Part shown: in pieces, positions 16,009 through 24,901 of the stretch
Numbering within the stretch: position 1 is the stretch's first letter
How the letters are laid out: each line of letters opens with the position of its first letter
NCBI RefSeq assembly: GCF_020829595.1
Contig: NZ_JAIVFW010000062.1
Span: forward strand, 1-42,244
Length of the DNA stretch: 42,244 nt
Source of the DNA: Nostoc sp. CHAB 5844
GTDB lineage: Bacteria > Cyanobacteriota > Cyanobacteriia > Cyanobacteriales > Nostocaceae
Reading direction: 5' to 3'
Translations under genes and position numbers: made by a program
Notes under the pieces: generated by a model
Databases searched by the model: none
What the model saw: the letters and a program-made list of their open reading frames with translations, nothing else
What the model was told of the DNA's origin: nothing

Positions 16009-19000
16009 TTACATAGGAATTTCTATCCAAATCTCTGAACCCTTGCCTGGTTGAGAAACACACTTGAGTTGACCGCCATGTTTATCTACAACAATTTGGT
16101 AGCTGATAGATAAACCTAAACCAGTGCCTTGACCTGGTTGTTTAGTGGTAAAAAATGGTTCAAAAATGCGCGATCGCAAATCATCTGGAATTCCACAACC
16201 ATTGTCAGCAATCCGAATTTGAATAGTATTATCTTCTGTAACTTTTGTCCGAATCCAAATTTTTAGTTTCTCAGTGATTTTGCCATCAGCCACAGCGTCT
16301 TCTATAGCATCAATAGCATTATTCAGAATGTTCATAAATACCTGATTCATCTGGGCTGCATAGCAAATTACACGGGGCAAGTTATCATATTCTTTAATTA
16401 CTTCAATGGCTTGAGAACGGCTATTTGCTTGCAGGCGATGTTGCAGAATTAACAAAGTACTTTCAATCCCTTCATGTAGATCAACAGGCTTCTTTTCTGC
16501 TTCATCCAGTCGCGCAAACGTTCGTAAAGACAAAACTAATTGTGAAATTCGGTCTGCTCCCATCATCATCGAAGACAGCATCTTCGGTAAATCATCAGTA
16601 ATAAAATCTACATCTAGTTTTGCTGATAGATCTCGAATTTCTGCTTTTGGTCTGGGATAAGATTTCTGATACATTCGGAGCAATTTCAGCAAATCTTCAG
16701 TGTACTCAGTCAAATAAGTAATATTGCCAAAAATAAAACTTATTGGGTTGTTAATTTCGTGTGCAATACCTGCAACTAGCTGTCCTAAACCAGCCATTTT
16801 CTCACTTTGAATTAACTGACTTTGAGTTTGTTGCAATTCTTTAATAGTTTGTGTAAGTTCTTCTTTTTGCCTTTGAGTCTGTTCGAGTAATTCTGCTTGT
16901 TGGAGTCCTACGCCTAATTGATTACCAATCTGCACCAATAAATCTATTTCATCTTCTTGCCAATCACGGGCGACGGTGTTGTGATAAGCTGCCAGTAATC
17001 CCCAAAGTTTGTCGCTCTGAAAAATTGGCACAACCATATACGATCGCGCTTCCATCAACTGGCTCAAAGATATATATTGATAAGCATCTTGATTGTGATC
17101 AATATCTCTAACTACAATAATCTCTCCTTTAGCAAAGTCGCCTCCTTGGGTTTGTTGTAAGTAGTCATTAGCAATTACATTCAAAAGTTTGCGGACTGAT
17201 GCCCAACCTGGGGCTACTGACTCAGCGACAAATTCGCCACTCCAGTTATCACGGAAACGGTAGATTGTCACCTGATCTACTTCCAACAACCGCTGAACTT
17301 CTTGGGTACTGGTGACAAAAATTGTGTTTAAGTCAAGGGATTGGCGGATTTTTTCGACTGTGATGGCTAAAGCCTTTCCTCTTTCGGCTGCTTTTCGTTC
17401 TCGTTCAGCAGCTTTAGCAAGTTGTTCAGCTTGCATCTGCACTTGTTTTAATGCTTCTGCTTGCTGTAATGCTACTCCTAGCTGGATGCCGACTTGAGCT
17501 AATAAATTAATTTCTTCATCTTGCCAATAACGTGGCTGAGAGGTTTGAGAAGCTACTAACAAACCCCACAACTTTTCACCTTGGGAAATTGGCACAAAAA
17601 CTTCATGACGAGGATATTTGCCTGCTTGTGTTTCTTGTAGAAATACACGTTCTGTCACCGGCTGGGGTTTTACTATTTGTGTCCAGCCATCAACAATGGA
17701 ATCAGCAACAAATTCACCACTCCAATCCGGGTAGAAGCGATAAATTGCCACTCGTTCTACTTCCAAAAGTCTTCTGACTTCTTGGGTAGTGGTTTTAAAA
17801 ATAGCGTCAATATCTAGCGATTGGCGAATTTTTTCAACGGTATTTGCCAGCGCTCTTTGTCTTTCAGCCGCCTTACTGATCGCAGCTGCTTGCAGCTGCA
17901 TTTGTTGTAAGAATTCTGCTTGTTGTAAAGCTACACCTAGTTGGGTACTAACTTGGGTAAGTAAGTAGACTTCATCTTCTTGCCAATCACGACGGCCAGT
18001 GTTTTGGTACACTGCTAGTAAGCCCCAGAGTTTTTGACCGTGGTAAATAGCAATAATAACATAAGCTCTGGCTTGATAGCTTTCTAGAACTTTAAGGTAG
18101 CAGTCGGTAAAACCATATTCGTAAATATCATGACAAATACGATAGACTTCACCTCTTGTAAAGCGACCACCCTCAGTGTCTTGTAAGTAAGTATCCATCA
18201 CTGGGGTTTGGGCTAATTCTTTAGCGCTACACTCGCTGACATTTTCTTTTAATTTTGGTTGCTGCGACTGTTCATCGATCAGAGAAATCCAACCTTCTGT
18301 TACTGATTCAAAAACAAATTCACCAGTCCAATCAGGATTGAAGCGATAAATAGCGACGCGATCGGCATTTAACAACTGCCTAATTTCTGCGGTACTGGTA
18401 CGAAAAATGCTTTCTAGATTTAGAGACTGACGAATTTTCTCAACGGTGATGGCGATGGTTTTCTGCCACTCAGCTGCTTTGGCTCTAGCTTTTGCTTGTG
18501 CTAGTTGTGCCGATTGGATTTTTACCTGTTCGAGATAGTCTGCTTGTTGTAAGGCAACTCCTAAATGTGCGGCAATGAGTTGTACAAACTCAATTTCTGA
18601 TTCTTCCCATTGCCGAGAGTTACTACATTGATGAATACATAACAATCCCCATAAATCTTTGCCTCTGATTAAGGGAGCCGCTATGTTAGCACGTACTTGA
18701 AATCGTTCTAAAATCTGGATATAGCAATCACTAGCCTCAGCTTGATATATGTCAGCTATGGCATGAATCCGGCCTTGCTGATATTTAATGGCAAATTCCG
18801 CAGCAAAGCAGTGATCGCGTAGTTTGGCTGCTAGTGCCGAAACCCATTCTGGGCCTACATCTTCGTAGATAATTTCCCCTTCCCATCCCAACTCAGGATA
18901 AAAGCGAAATACACCCACTCGATCAGTTTTCAGTAACTGTCGGACTTCAGTAACTGTAATTTTGAAGATGGTGTCTATATCTAAAGTCTCTCGAATTCGG

Positions 19001-19113
19001 GCAATTACTCCAGACAAGGCTTTTTGTTTCTCGCTCTGATACAGGGAAAATGTAATATCTGAATGATATTCTGGTTGTTTTGAATTCGGTTGTATGGTAG
19101 AAGAGTTTTCCAT
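16009..19113 (-). CDS. four-GAF hybrid-sensor histidine kinase with cyanobacteriochrome-like GAF domains
   Basis: 1034 residues, no membrane segment. Four GAF domains lie at about 35-190, 222-398, 423-550 and 582-740, joined by helical linkers, followed by a HisKA helix with phospho-acceptor His785 in AGIAHEINNP and a HATPase with the N-box (MNILNNAIDA), DNGCGIPD (970-977) and GTGLGL. GAF1 has DHCF at 100-103 and a second cysteine 28 residues later in ASDCYIQIL (Cys130). That is the two-cysteine layout of DXCF cyanobacteriochromes, except that Tyr replaces the usual His after the bilin-binding cysteine. GAF2 keeps the second cysteine only (TDCYLKVL, Cys338). GAF3 is short and lacks the region. 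GAF4 lacks the cysteine. There is no receiver domain and no adjacent response regulator. Bilin binding is inferred. Confidence 0.9.
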   Translation of the reverse strand: MENSSTIQPNSKQPEYHSDITFSLYQSEKQKALSGVIARIRETLDIDTIFKITVTEVRQLLKTDRVGVFRFYPELGWEGEIIYEDVGPEWVSALAAKLRDHCFAAEFAIKYQQGRIHAIADIYQAEASDCYIQILERFQVRANIAAPLIRGKDLWGLLCIHQCSNSRQWEESEIEFVQLIAAHLGVALQQADYLEQVKIQSAQLAQAKARAKAAEWQKTIAITVEKIRQSLNLESIFRTSTAEIRQLLNADRVAIYRFNPDWTGEFVFESVTEGWISLIDEQSQQPKLKENVSECSAKELAQTPVMDTYLQDTEGGRFTRGEVYRICHDIYEYGFTDCYLKVLESYQARAYVIIAIYHGQKLWGLLAVYQNTGRRDWQEDEVYLLTQVSTQLGVALQQAEFLQQMQLQAAAISKAAERQRALANTVEKIRQSLDIDAIFKTTTQEVRRLLEVERVAIYRFYPDWSGEFVADSIVDGWTQIVKPQPVTERVFLQETQAGKYPRHEVFVPISQGEKLWGLLVASQTSQPRYWQDEEINLLAQVGIQLGVALQQAEALKQVQMQAEQLAKAAERERKAAERGKALAITVEKIRQSLDLNTIFVTSTQEVQRLLEVDQVTIYRFRDNWSGEFVAESVAPGWASVRKLLNVIANDYLQQTQGGDFAKGEIIVVRDIDHNQDAYQYISLSQLMEARSYMVVPIFQSDKLWGLLAAYHNTVARDWQEDEIDLLVQIGNQLGVGLQQAELLEQTQRQKEELTQTIKELQQTQSQLIQSEKMAGLGQLVAGIAHEINNPISFIFGNITYLTEYTEDLLKLLRMYQKSYPRPKAEIRDLSAKLDVDFITDDLPKMLSSMMMGADRISQLVLSLRTFARLDEAEKKPVDLHEGIESTLLILQHRLQANSRSQAIEVIKEYDNLPRVICYAAQMNQVFMNILNNAIDAIEDAVADGKITEKLKIWIRTKVTEDNTIQIRIADNGCGIPDDLRSRIFEPFFTTKQPGQGTGLGLSISYQIVVDKHGGQLKCVSQPGKGSEIWIEIPM

Positions 19114-19542
19114 TCCTTATAGGACTTTAAATATTGAAAGTCTTCTATTTTAGAATTCCCTCGTCAGCACGAAAGATAACAGTATTTAATTTGTTATATA
19201 TCTAAATTAATTTATAGGACTGATATTTGATGTTTGAAAAAACGACCTAATCCCCAAAAGCCTTCTTTCGTACTACCCACTCCCTACTCTCTAACTACGT
19301 AAGTTATTTCAACAATCAAAGCGGATTCCTACATACTTGGCTTCAATCATACGAGTCTATTAATTACTTAGTTTTGATGTCCATCGAAATTAATTAATCA
19401 GCAATTTTATCAAGAAAAACATCAAAATTAACATTTAAAGTAGATTTTTCTAGGGATATTTCCGAAATTTTGGCATCAGTTAACAGAGAAAGAATAGTTT
19501 TGTTTGGGGTAGCTGTTTTCTTTTGCTTAACTGCAAACAATA
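19114..19542. other. gene-free stretch upstream of the kinase
   Basis: About 430 bases of AT-rich DNA between the kinase start and the terminator of the petN transcript. It includes a CCCACTCCCTACTCTC short repeat near 19267. No convincing reading frame on either strand. The kinase promoter must lie here, but no strong -35/-10 pair stands out. Confidence 0.4.
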
Positions 19543-19580
19543 CAGGGACGCGATATTAACGATCGCATCCCTGCAAACAA
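19531..19580 (-). terminator. hairpin terminator of the petN transcript
   Basis: CAGGGACGCGAT (19543-19554) pairs with ATCGCATCCCTG (19562-19573) with one wobble. The hairpin is flanked by a direct repeat CTGCAAACAA (19531-19540 and 19571-19580). It lies 20-57 bases beyond the stop of the 53-codon gene. Confidence 0.6.
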
Positions 19581-19599
19581 TTATTCAACTGCGATCGCA

Positions 19600-19761
19600 T
19601 CATCGCTTTTTAGGAGATGTGCGTCGCTGTTCGCGTTTTTCAACTTCTCGAAGACGGCGATCACGCCATTCAGCCAACGTCAAGTAGCCAACGCCGCCAG
19701 TAACTGCTACTAACAGCACTAAGGCAAGTAAAGCCAAAATACTCAGAAAAGGACTTTCCAC
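19600..19761 (-). CDS. 53-aa single-helix membrane protein behind petN (GTG start)
   Basis: Reverse-strand frame starting at GTG (19759-19761) and reading VESPFLSILALLALVLLVAV, then TGGVGYLTLAEWRDRRLREV and a very basic tail EKREQRRTSPKKR before TGA. It has one membrane helix (about 6-28) and a basic cytoplasmic or stromal-side tail. GAGG sits eight bases before the GTG and supports this start. Only seven bases separate it from the petN stop, so the two are almost surely co-transcribed. I recognise no named family. A thylakoid role next to the cytochrome b6f subunit is an inference from context. Confidence 0.75.
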   Translation of the reverse strand: MESPFLSILALLALVLLVAVTGGVGYLTLAEWRDRRLREVEKREQRRTSPKKR

Positions 19762-19768
19762 GATTCCT

Positions 19769-19858
19769 CTACAGTCCGTTGCGTCCCCAAACTACCATTG
19801 CGATCGACCAAGTGAACACAACTAGTAGTGATACCCAGCCTAATGTCAAAATTCCCAT
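19769..19858 (-). CDS. petN: cytochrome b6-f complex subunit 8 (PetN)
   Basis: A 29-residue frame reading [20 protein letters not shown] then MVVWGRNGL, which matches PetN almost residue for residue from memory. It is the small single-helix subunit needed for assembly and stability of the cytochrome b6f complex in the thylakoid membrane. The gene is followed after seven bases by a 53-codon membrane ORF on the same strand. Confidence 0.96.
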   Translation of the reverse strand: MGILTLGWVSLLVVFTWSIAMVVWGRNGL

Positions 19859-20027
19859 AGTTCTAAATTTTGCAAATAATTACAAAAGGTCTCTAATATT
19901 TATCATACCGGGAACTGGTAACTGAAAAGTCTGAAGTCTGAAGTATGAAGGCTGAAGTCAGAACAGGTGTCGAAGTTCTTCTTATTCACTACTCCCCACT
20001 CCCTACTCGCTACTTTCCATTTTTCAA

Positions 20028-20474
20028 ATGAACGGAATATCAGATACGCAACTTATGGCAGAACGGTTAGAATCCCTGAAGGCAGGAATTATTGGGGGTT
20101 TATCGCTGAGTTTTGCCTGCTTGATGACTAATTTGATCAATACTCTGGTGTTGGCAAGGTATTTTGAGATATTTACTAGTCTGCAAGTTACGGCGAATTG
20201 GCACTGGTTGATCAGTTGGGCGATCGCCGCTTTTTCTGGTTTACTCTTTGGTGTGACTTACCGCTATATCATCCGCCAAGAACAAAATCCGCAACTGAAA
20301 GCTGGTGGGGTTTTAGCTTTTGATTTGGTGCGCGGGTTAGCGCAGATAGAGGTTGGCTGGAATTTACCTTGTGCGGTGTTGGCTGGTGAAAGTGTGCTGT
20401 GGTTTATTGTAGCTGCGATCGCTCTTGATCAGGCTATTCAATTTGGCTGGGTAAAACCTTTTCCGTCTACTTAA
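20028..20474 (+). CDS. membrane protein, unknown function
   Basis: 148 residues with about four hydrophobic segments (roughly 20-45, 62-82, 95-110 and 112-135) and short loops. A conserved-looking stretch is FDLVRGLAQIEVGWNLPCAV. It diverges from petN, whose start lies 170 bases away. No Shine-Dalgarno is visible before the ATG, and heptad-like CTCCCTAC repeats fill the upstream region. It resembles uncharacterised cyanobacterial membrane proteins; I cannot name a family. Confidence 0.65.
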   Translation: MNGISDTQLMAERLESLKAGIIGGLSLSFACLMTNLINTLVLARYFEIFTSLQVTANWHWLISWAIAAFSGLLFGVTYRYIIRQEQNPQLKAGGVLAFDLVRGLAQIEVGWNLPCAVLAGESVLWFIVAAIALDQAIQFGWVKPFPST

Positions 20475-21281
20475 AGTTATACCGAACCGTAAACAACGCG
20501 GTAGACGCTATTATTCCTGAGCGAAATTTTGTGCATACAAGCTACGTAAGCGTTTAACAGGAAAAATCTGATAAGTTTATAAATTTTTCACTTAATTTAA
20601 TCAACACAACAGCTAAAAATTAACTGCATTTATTTCCTTTTGGTAAAAAATAAAATATGCAGTTATTAACTGGTTATATATTTTATAGAAAACAAGTATG
20701 TTTTTTATATACAGATGTAACTGTTTTTATAACTATTACTTTCCAGAATTTTTTCAAACACTTAATAGTTAATATTTTCGTTAATCTACTTAGGCTCAAC
20801 AAACTGATGTTTAGTCGAAAGTTACTATATCTGTCTGATTTTACTTTGGCTTGAGTTAATAAGTGATACATCCATACAAATATATTATTGAGTATTTTTA
20901 TTTACTTTCTAGTATTAAAAATTAATCTATTTATTAAATACCTGCATTATTTATAACTCTCAGTATATTCCAAGTTAAGTTATAAAAAATTGCACCAATA
21001 TTATTCAAATTTATGTAGTTAGGATCTGATAAAGATTTTCAGAGAGTATTGACGATTGATATTCACTTATTTTACTCTCGAAGAATATTTATTTTTTGTT
21101 GATAGATTCGTAAAGATAAAAATCTTTATATTTTTAATGACAATCTATTGACTTGATTGCACAAATAATTATATTTGGTTAATCTATGAAATTTCTAAAA
21201 TAATTTTCTAGTTTCTCAAAATATTTCTGAATTTAATTCCATGAATTGTTTAAATAATTAAAAAAATTCATAGAGACTAAT
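20475..21281. other. 800-base AT-rich spacer
   Basis: Very AT-rich DNA with no HIP1 site and no convincing gene. Two overlapping open frames on opposite strands at 20657-20871 are low-complexity and unlikely to be genes. The stretch probably holds the promoter and long leader of the Wzc-like gene at 21282. Confidence 0.5.
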
Positions 21282-23474
21282 ATGATTTTTCATCATCAAC
21301 AAAGAATGCTTAACTTTCCCATATACAAAGTTAGTATGAGACAAGTATCTGCAATTTTGCGGCGGCGACGCTTTTTAGTATTAGGTGTTTCGTGTGCAGT
21401 AATGTCTGTTGTCGGCTTAATTGCTATTAATACGAAATCTAATTACCAAAGCTCAATGCAATTACTTTTGAGTTCTTATTTAAATACAGGAGTCACAACA
21501 AGTAATATTGTGAATGGGGTTGATAGCGAAATTCTAGATTCTAATCTAGCAATTGTAGATTATACAGCGCAGATGAAAATTCTTTTGAGTCCTAAGCTAA
21601 TTGAACAAGCTGTATTTCTACTGCGATCGCACTATCCAGATATTACAGTCGAAGATATCATTAGTAAAAAAGCTAACGGTCAACAAGCTAAAATTTCAGT
21701 AGCAAAATTAGAAGAGAAAATCATAGCTAATAATCTGCCTTTACAAATACTAGAAATTTCTTTCAACGATGACGATCCAGTTAAAACAAAGAGAGTATTG
21801 CAAGCGCTACAACAAGTTTATCAAAACTACAATATTCAACAACAAAAAGAACGTTTAAATAAAGGTCTAGCTTTTATTAATGTCCGCATACCCCAGCTTA
21901 AACAAGAGGTAAATCAAGCAGAAAAAAATTTAGAGTATTTTCGCCGGAAACATAATCTGCTTGATCCAGAAGTACAGAGTAAAATTTTAATTGAATTTTT
22001 GGCTGAAGTACAACAGCAACTACAAATTACTCGCGCCCAGCTTCAAGATGTGCAAGCTCGTTACAATAACTTACAGCAAGAAATAGCTACTTCATCTCAC
22101 AAAGCCAGAATTGCTTCGCGTTTAAATCAATCAAGTAGCTACCAAACACTATTGAATGACTTTAAAAAGACCGAACTAACTCTAGCAAAAGAGCAACAGC
22201 GCTATACTGATGAATCTCCGATAATAGAACAACTCAAAGAGCAACGCCAGAATCAGTTATTTCTCTTAAAAAGAGAGGTAAATCAATTATTAGAAGATAT
22301 TCATCAACCTGTTTCTCCTCCAGAACAGATGGAGGGAGTAGATCCAAGGCTATTACAAGAGTTAATTCAAGTACAAACAACAACTTTAGGACTAGTTGCT
22401 AACGAAAAGAGTTTAGCTGAAACAGAACAAAGACTACGATTTGAGTTTAGTAAATACCCAAGTTTAATAGCGCAATATAATCGTTTACTGCCAGAAGTAA
22501 AAGCTAAACGCAAACAACTTGAACAACTGCTGCAAGCACAACAGTCTTTAGGATTGAAAATTGCTCAAGGAGGGTTGGAATGGCAAGTATTAGAAGAACC
22601 AAGTTTAGGAAAGCTTACAGGCATTAACAGATTATCGCTGTTGTTAGCAGGTATGGTAATTAGTCCAATTTTAGGTATTGCAGTGGCTTTAAGTTGGGGA
22701 ATGTTTACTCGCACTATTTATTCAACAAAAGAATTACAGCAGTCAACAAATTTGCGATTACTGGGATCTGTACCAAAACTAGCACCACGAGGACTGAAGA
22801 AATGGCTGCCGAATATTTCTGGCAATGGAAAACGTAATATAACTTCTGCTTTTGAGGAAACTGACAGTTGGTTGCCGTGCCATGAAACGTTGGACATACT
22901 TTACCAAAACCTTCAGATATCTAAGTATCCCTTACCTTTTAAATCTTTAATGTTTACTTCTGCTTTATCAAGGGAAGGTAAGACTACTTTGTTATTAGGA
23001 CTGGCGGCTAGTGCGGCTCGAATGCATCGTCGTATCTTATTAATTGATGCCAACCTCCGATATCCTAACCTGCATAAAATCCTGCAATTATCAAATGATT
23101 GGGGTTTATCTTTATTATTGCTAGATGAAACAAGTACTCACATTCATAATTACATCCAGCCTGTTCACCCCTTAATTGATGTTTTGACTGCTGGGCCTAA
23201 ACCAGAAGATACAATCAAGCTACTCAGTTCTCAGAGAATGAAAGAACTGCTCAAACAGCTTGAGCAAACTTACGATTTAGTATTGGTTGATGCTCCGCCT
23301 ATTTTAGGTACAGCCGATGCGAGAATTTTAGCTGGATATTGCCATGAAATTGTCATGGTAGGGCGTATGGGTCAGCTAACTCAAAGTGATTTAATACAAG
23401 CGCAAGAAATTTTGCGCCATTTAAATTTAATAGGCATCATCGCTAATGAGGTGAGAAGTTACCAACAGGTTTAA
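21282..23474 (+). CDS. Wzc-like polysaccharide co-polymerase / BY-kinase homolog lacking a tyrosine cluster
   Basis: 730 residues in the PCP-2a layout: N-terminal basic region and membrane helix (~32-50), a periplasmic domain with long coiled coil (~185-430), a second helix (~448-473), then a cytoplasmic P-loop domain. P-loop motifs are TSALSREGKT (559-568, Walker A), ILLIDANLR (585-593, Walker A') and LVLVDAPP (666-673, Walker B). Such proteins set chain length and drive Wzy-dependent exopolysaccharide export. The C-terminus ends soon after the P-loop domain with a single tyrosine (SYQQV), so the tyrosine cluster phosphorylated in classical BY-kinases is missing. It may act only in assembly or be phosphorylated elsewhere. 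Confidence 0.85.
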   Translation: MIFHHQQRMLNFPIYKVSMRQVSAILRRRRFLVLGVSCAVMSVVGLIAINTKSNYQSSMQLLLSSYLNTGVTTSNIVNGVDSEILDSNLAIVDYTAQMKILLSPKLIEQAVFLLRSHYPDITVEDIISKKANGQQAKISVAKLEEKIIANNLPLQILEISFNDDDPVKTKRVLQALQQVYQNYNIQQQKERLNKGLAFINVRIPQLKQEVNQAEKNLEYFRRKHNLLDPEVQSKILIEFLAEVQQQLQITRAQLQDVQARYNNLQQEIATSSHKARIASRLNQSSSYQTLLNDFKKTELTLAKEQQRYTDESPIIEQLKEQRQNQLFLLKREVNQLLEDIHQPVSPPEQMEGVDPRLLQELIQVQTTTLGLVANEKSLAETEQRLRFEFSKYPSLIAQYNRLLPEVKAKRKQLEQLLQAQQSLGLKIAQGGLEWQVLEEPSLGKLTGINRLSLLLAGMVISPILGIAVALSWGMFTRTIYSTKELQQSTNLRLLGSVPKLAPRGLKKWLPNISGNGKRNITSAFEETDSWLPCHETLDILYQNLQISKYPLPFKSLMFTSALSREGKTTLLLGLAASAARMHRRILLIDANLRYPNLHKILQLSNDWGLSLLLLDETSTHIHNYIQPVHPLIDVLTAGPKPEDTIKLLSSQRMKELLKQLEQTYDLVLVDAPPILGTADARILAGYCHEIVMVGRMGQLTQSDLIQAQEILRHLNLIGIIANEVRSYQQV

Positions 23475-23475
23475 T

Positions 23476-23518
23476 TTGGTCAATAGTCATTTGTCATTAG
23501 TCCTTTGTCCTTAGTTAT
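23476..23518. repeat. heptad repeat (GTCATTT/GTCATTA type)
   Basis: Tandem seven-base units GTCAATA, GTCATTT, GTCATTA, GTCCTTT and GTCCTTA directly after the stop of the Wzc-like gene. They belong to the same family as at 2331-2378 and 9227-9285. Confidence 0.7.
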
Positions 23519-23672
23519 TACCCGTCGCCTACTCTACCCCTTTTTATCATCTCTACTAAAAATACAATGCATAATTGATAGGAGGCGGCAACTTCCTATG
23601 TTGGAGAACTGTCTCATCTTGAGTGGTAGATGCCATATTCCAAAGCGTCAAGCAGATACTAGTTGTGATTAG

Positions 23673-24827
23673 ATGATCAGCATGAAATTCCAACTGTTTT
23701 TAGGCTCTTTATTTTCTCAGTTTAAATTCCGGCATTGGTGGATGGGTATCCTCTTGTGGATTGCTTTGGTTGCACCAGCTCAAGCATCGGTGATTTTACG
23801 CGTGGCAATTGAGAGAGGAGTTAATCAAGTTAAAGTCGGTAGTTCTACGGCTGCCCTGGTCAAGGATAGCACCGGACGCGCTCTGGGGCAATTGCCAGCA
23901 ATGAGTGCATATTATGCTCAAGCAATTCCTGGAGGAGTAGCTTTAGATAAGTGGCAGTCTGGTTTATTTTGGATTGAGCCAACAGGTAAAGGATTTGTTT
24001 ACATTGGCGATCGCTGGTATCGAGGTAGAACTTTAGTTGTCCCTACAGAAAAAGGCTTAACGGCGGTTAACTGGGTGGATGCTGAAGAATACCTCTACAG
24101 CGTGATTGGTGGTGAAATGAATACTAGTTGGCCGCAAGAAGCCCTCAAAGCTCAAGCGATCGCGGCTCGTACCTACGCCCTCTACGAACGAGAAAAACAA
24201 CGTAATAATCCTATTTACGATTTAGGCGCTAGTCCCGATCGCTGGCAAATTTATCAAGGAGTCAAAAGTGAATCTCCTTCTATTTACGCAGCAGTTGATG
24301 GCACTGCTGGGCAAGTACTAACTTATAACAACAAAATTATTCTCTCTGTTTTCCATGCTTGTTCTGGCGGACATACCGAAAATGTAGAAGATGTCTGGGG
24401 AAATACTTTACCTTACCTGCGGGCTGTTCAAGACTACGATCAAAATGTCAGCGAGTGTAATTGGGTGAAAACCTTCTCTCCTGCGGAAATTAGCGCCAGA
24501 ATTTCTGGTGTAGGCAATGTCAAGGAAATAATTGCTGAAAAGTATTCACCTTTTCGGAGTGTGAAAGCCTTAAAAATTGTTGGGGACAAAGGTACAAAAG
24601 TCTTACAAGGTGAGGAAGTACGTACCGCACTCAGACTGAAAAGTACCCGCTTTAATGTGAGCAAAGGTGCAGATGGTAGTTTTGTGCTGCAAGGTTTAGG
24701 CTATGGTCATGCTTTAGGGATGAGTCAGTGGGGAGCATACAACCTAGCTCGACGTGGCATCAACCATCTGCAAATTTTGGGACATTATTATCAAGGTGTA
24801 GCCCTCACACCGATTAAAGCGAAGTAA
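23673..24827 (+). CDS. SpoIID/LytB-domain protein, probable periplasmic peptidoglycan lytic enzyme
   Basis: 384 residues with a signal anchor or signal peptide (about 20-39, ending APAQAS). The SpoIID domain is clear: GGEMNTSWPQEALKAQAIAA (147-166) with candidate catalytic Glu148, HACSGGHTENVEDVWG (228-243), and GLGYGHALGMSQWGA (341-355). SpoIID proteins are lytic transglycosylases that trim peptidoglycan stripped of stem peptides. In non-sporulating cyanobacteria the homologs are thought to work in cell-wall remodelling or septal processing. Cys230 and Cys262 could pair in the periplasm. The start could also be Met4. It sits 200 bases after the Wzc-like gene, which fits an envelope theme, but a separate transcript is likely. 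Confidence 0.9.
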   Translation: MISMKFQLFLGSLFSQFKFRHWWMGILLWIALVAPAQASVILRVAIERGVNQVKVGSSTAALVKDSTGRALGQLPAMSAYYAQAIPGGVALDKWQSGLFWIEPTGKGFVYIGDRWYRGRTLVVPTEKGLTAVNWVDAEEYLYSVIGGEMNTSWPQEALKAQAIAARTYALYEREKQRNNPIYDLGASPDRWQIYQGVKSESPSIYAAVDGTAGQVLTYNNKIILSVFHACSGGHTENVEDVWGNTLPYLRAVQDYDQNVSECNWVKTFSPAEISARISGVGNVKEIIAEKYSPFRSVKALKIVGDKGTKVLQGEEVRTALRLKSTRFNVSKGADGSFVLQGLGYGHALGMSQWGAYNLARRGINHLQILGHYYQGVALTPIKAK

Positions 24828-24838
24828 GAGGGAAGTAT

Positions 24839-24872
24839 GTAGACGCGCTTTGTGCGTCTACCCGAAGGGTAG
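24839..24872 (+). terminator. two alternative hairpins after the SpoIID gene
   Basis: GTAGACGC (24839-24846) pairs with GCGTCTAC (24854-24861). The overlapping CTACCC-GAA-GGGTAG (24858-24872) forms a second, mutually exclusive hairpin. There is no T-run, and this palindrome type is a frequent dispersed sequence in Nostoc-type genomes, so the terminator role is tentative. Confidence 0.45.
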
Positions 24873-24901
24873 TATGAAATTTATCCTTCACACTTCATCA
24901 A

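Noticed and set aside
20657-20871. Opposing 62- and 65-codon frames in the spacer before the Wzc-like gene
   Set aside because: Overlapping frames on both strands of very AT-rich DNA with phenylalanine- and leucine-rich translations and no ribosome site.
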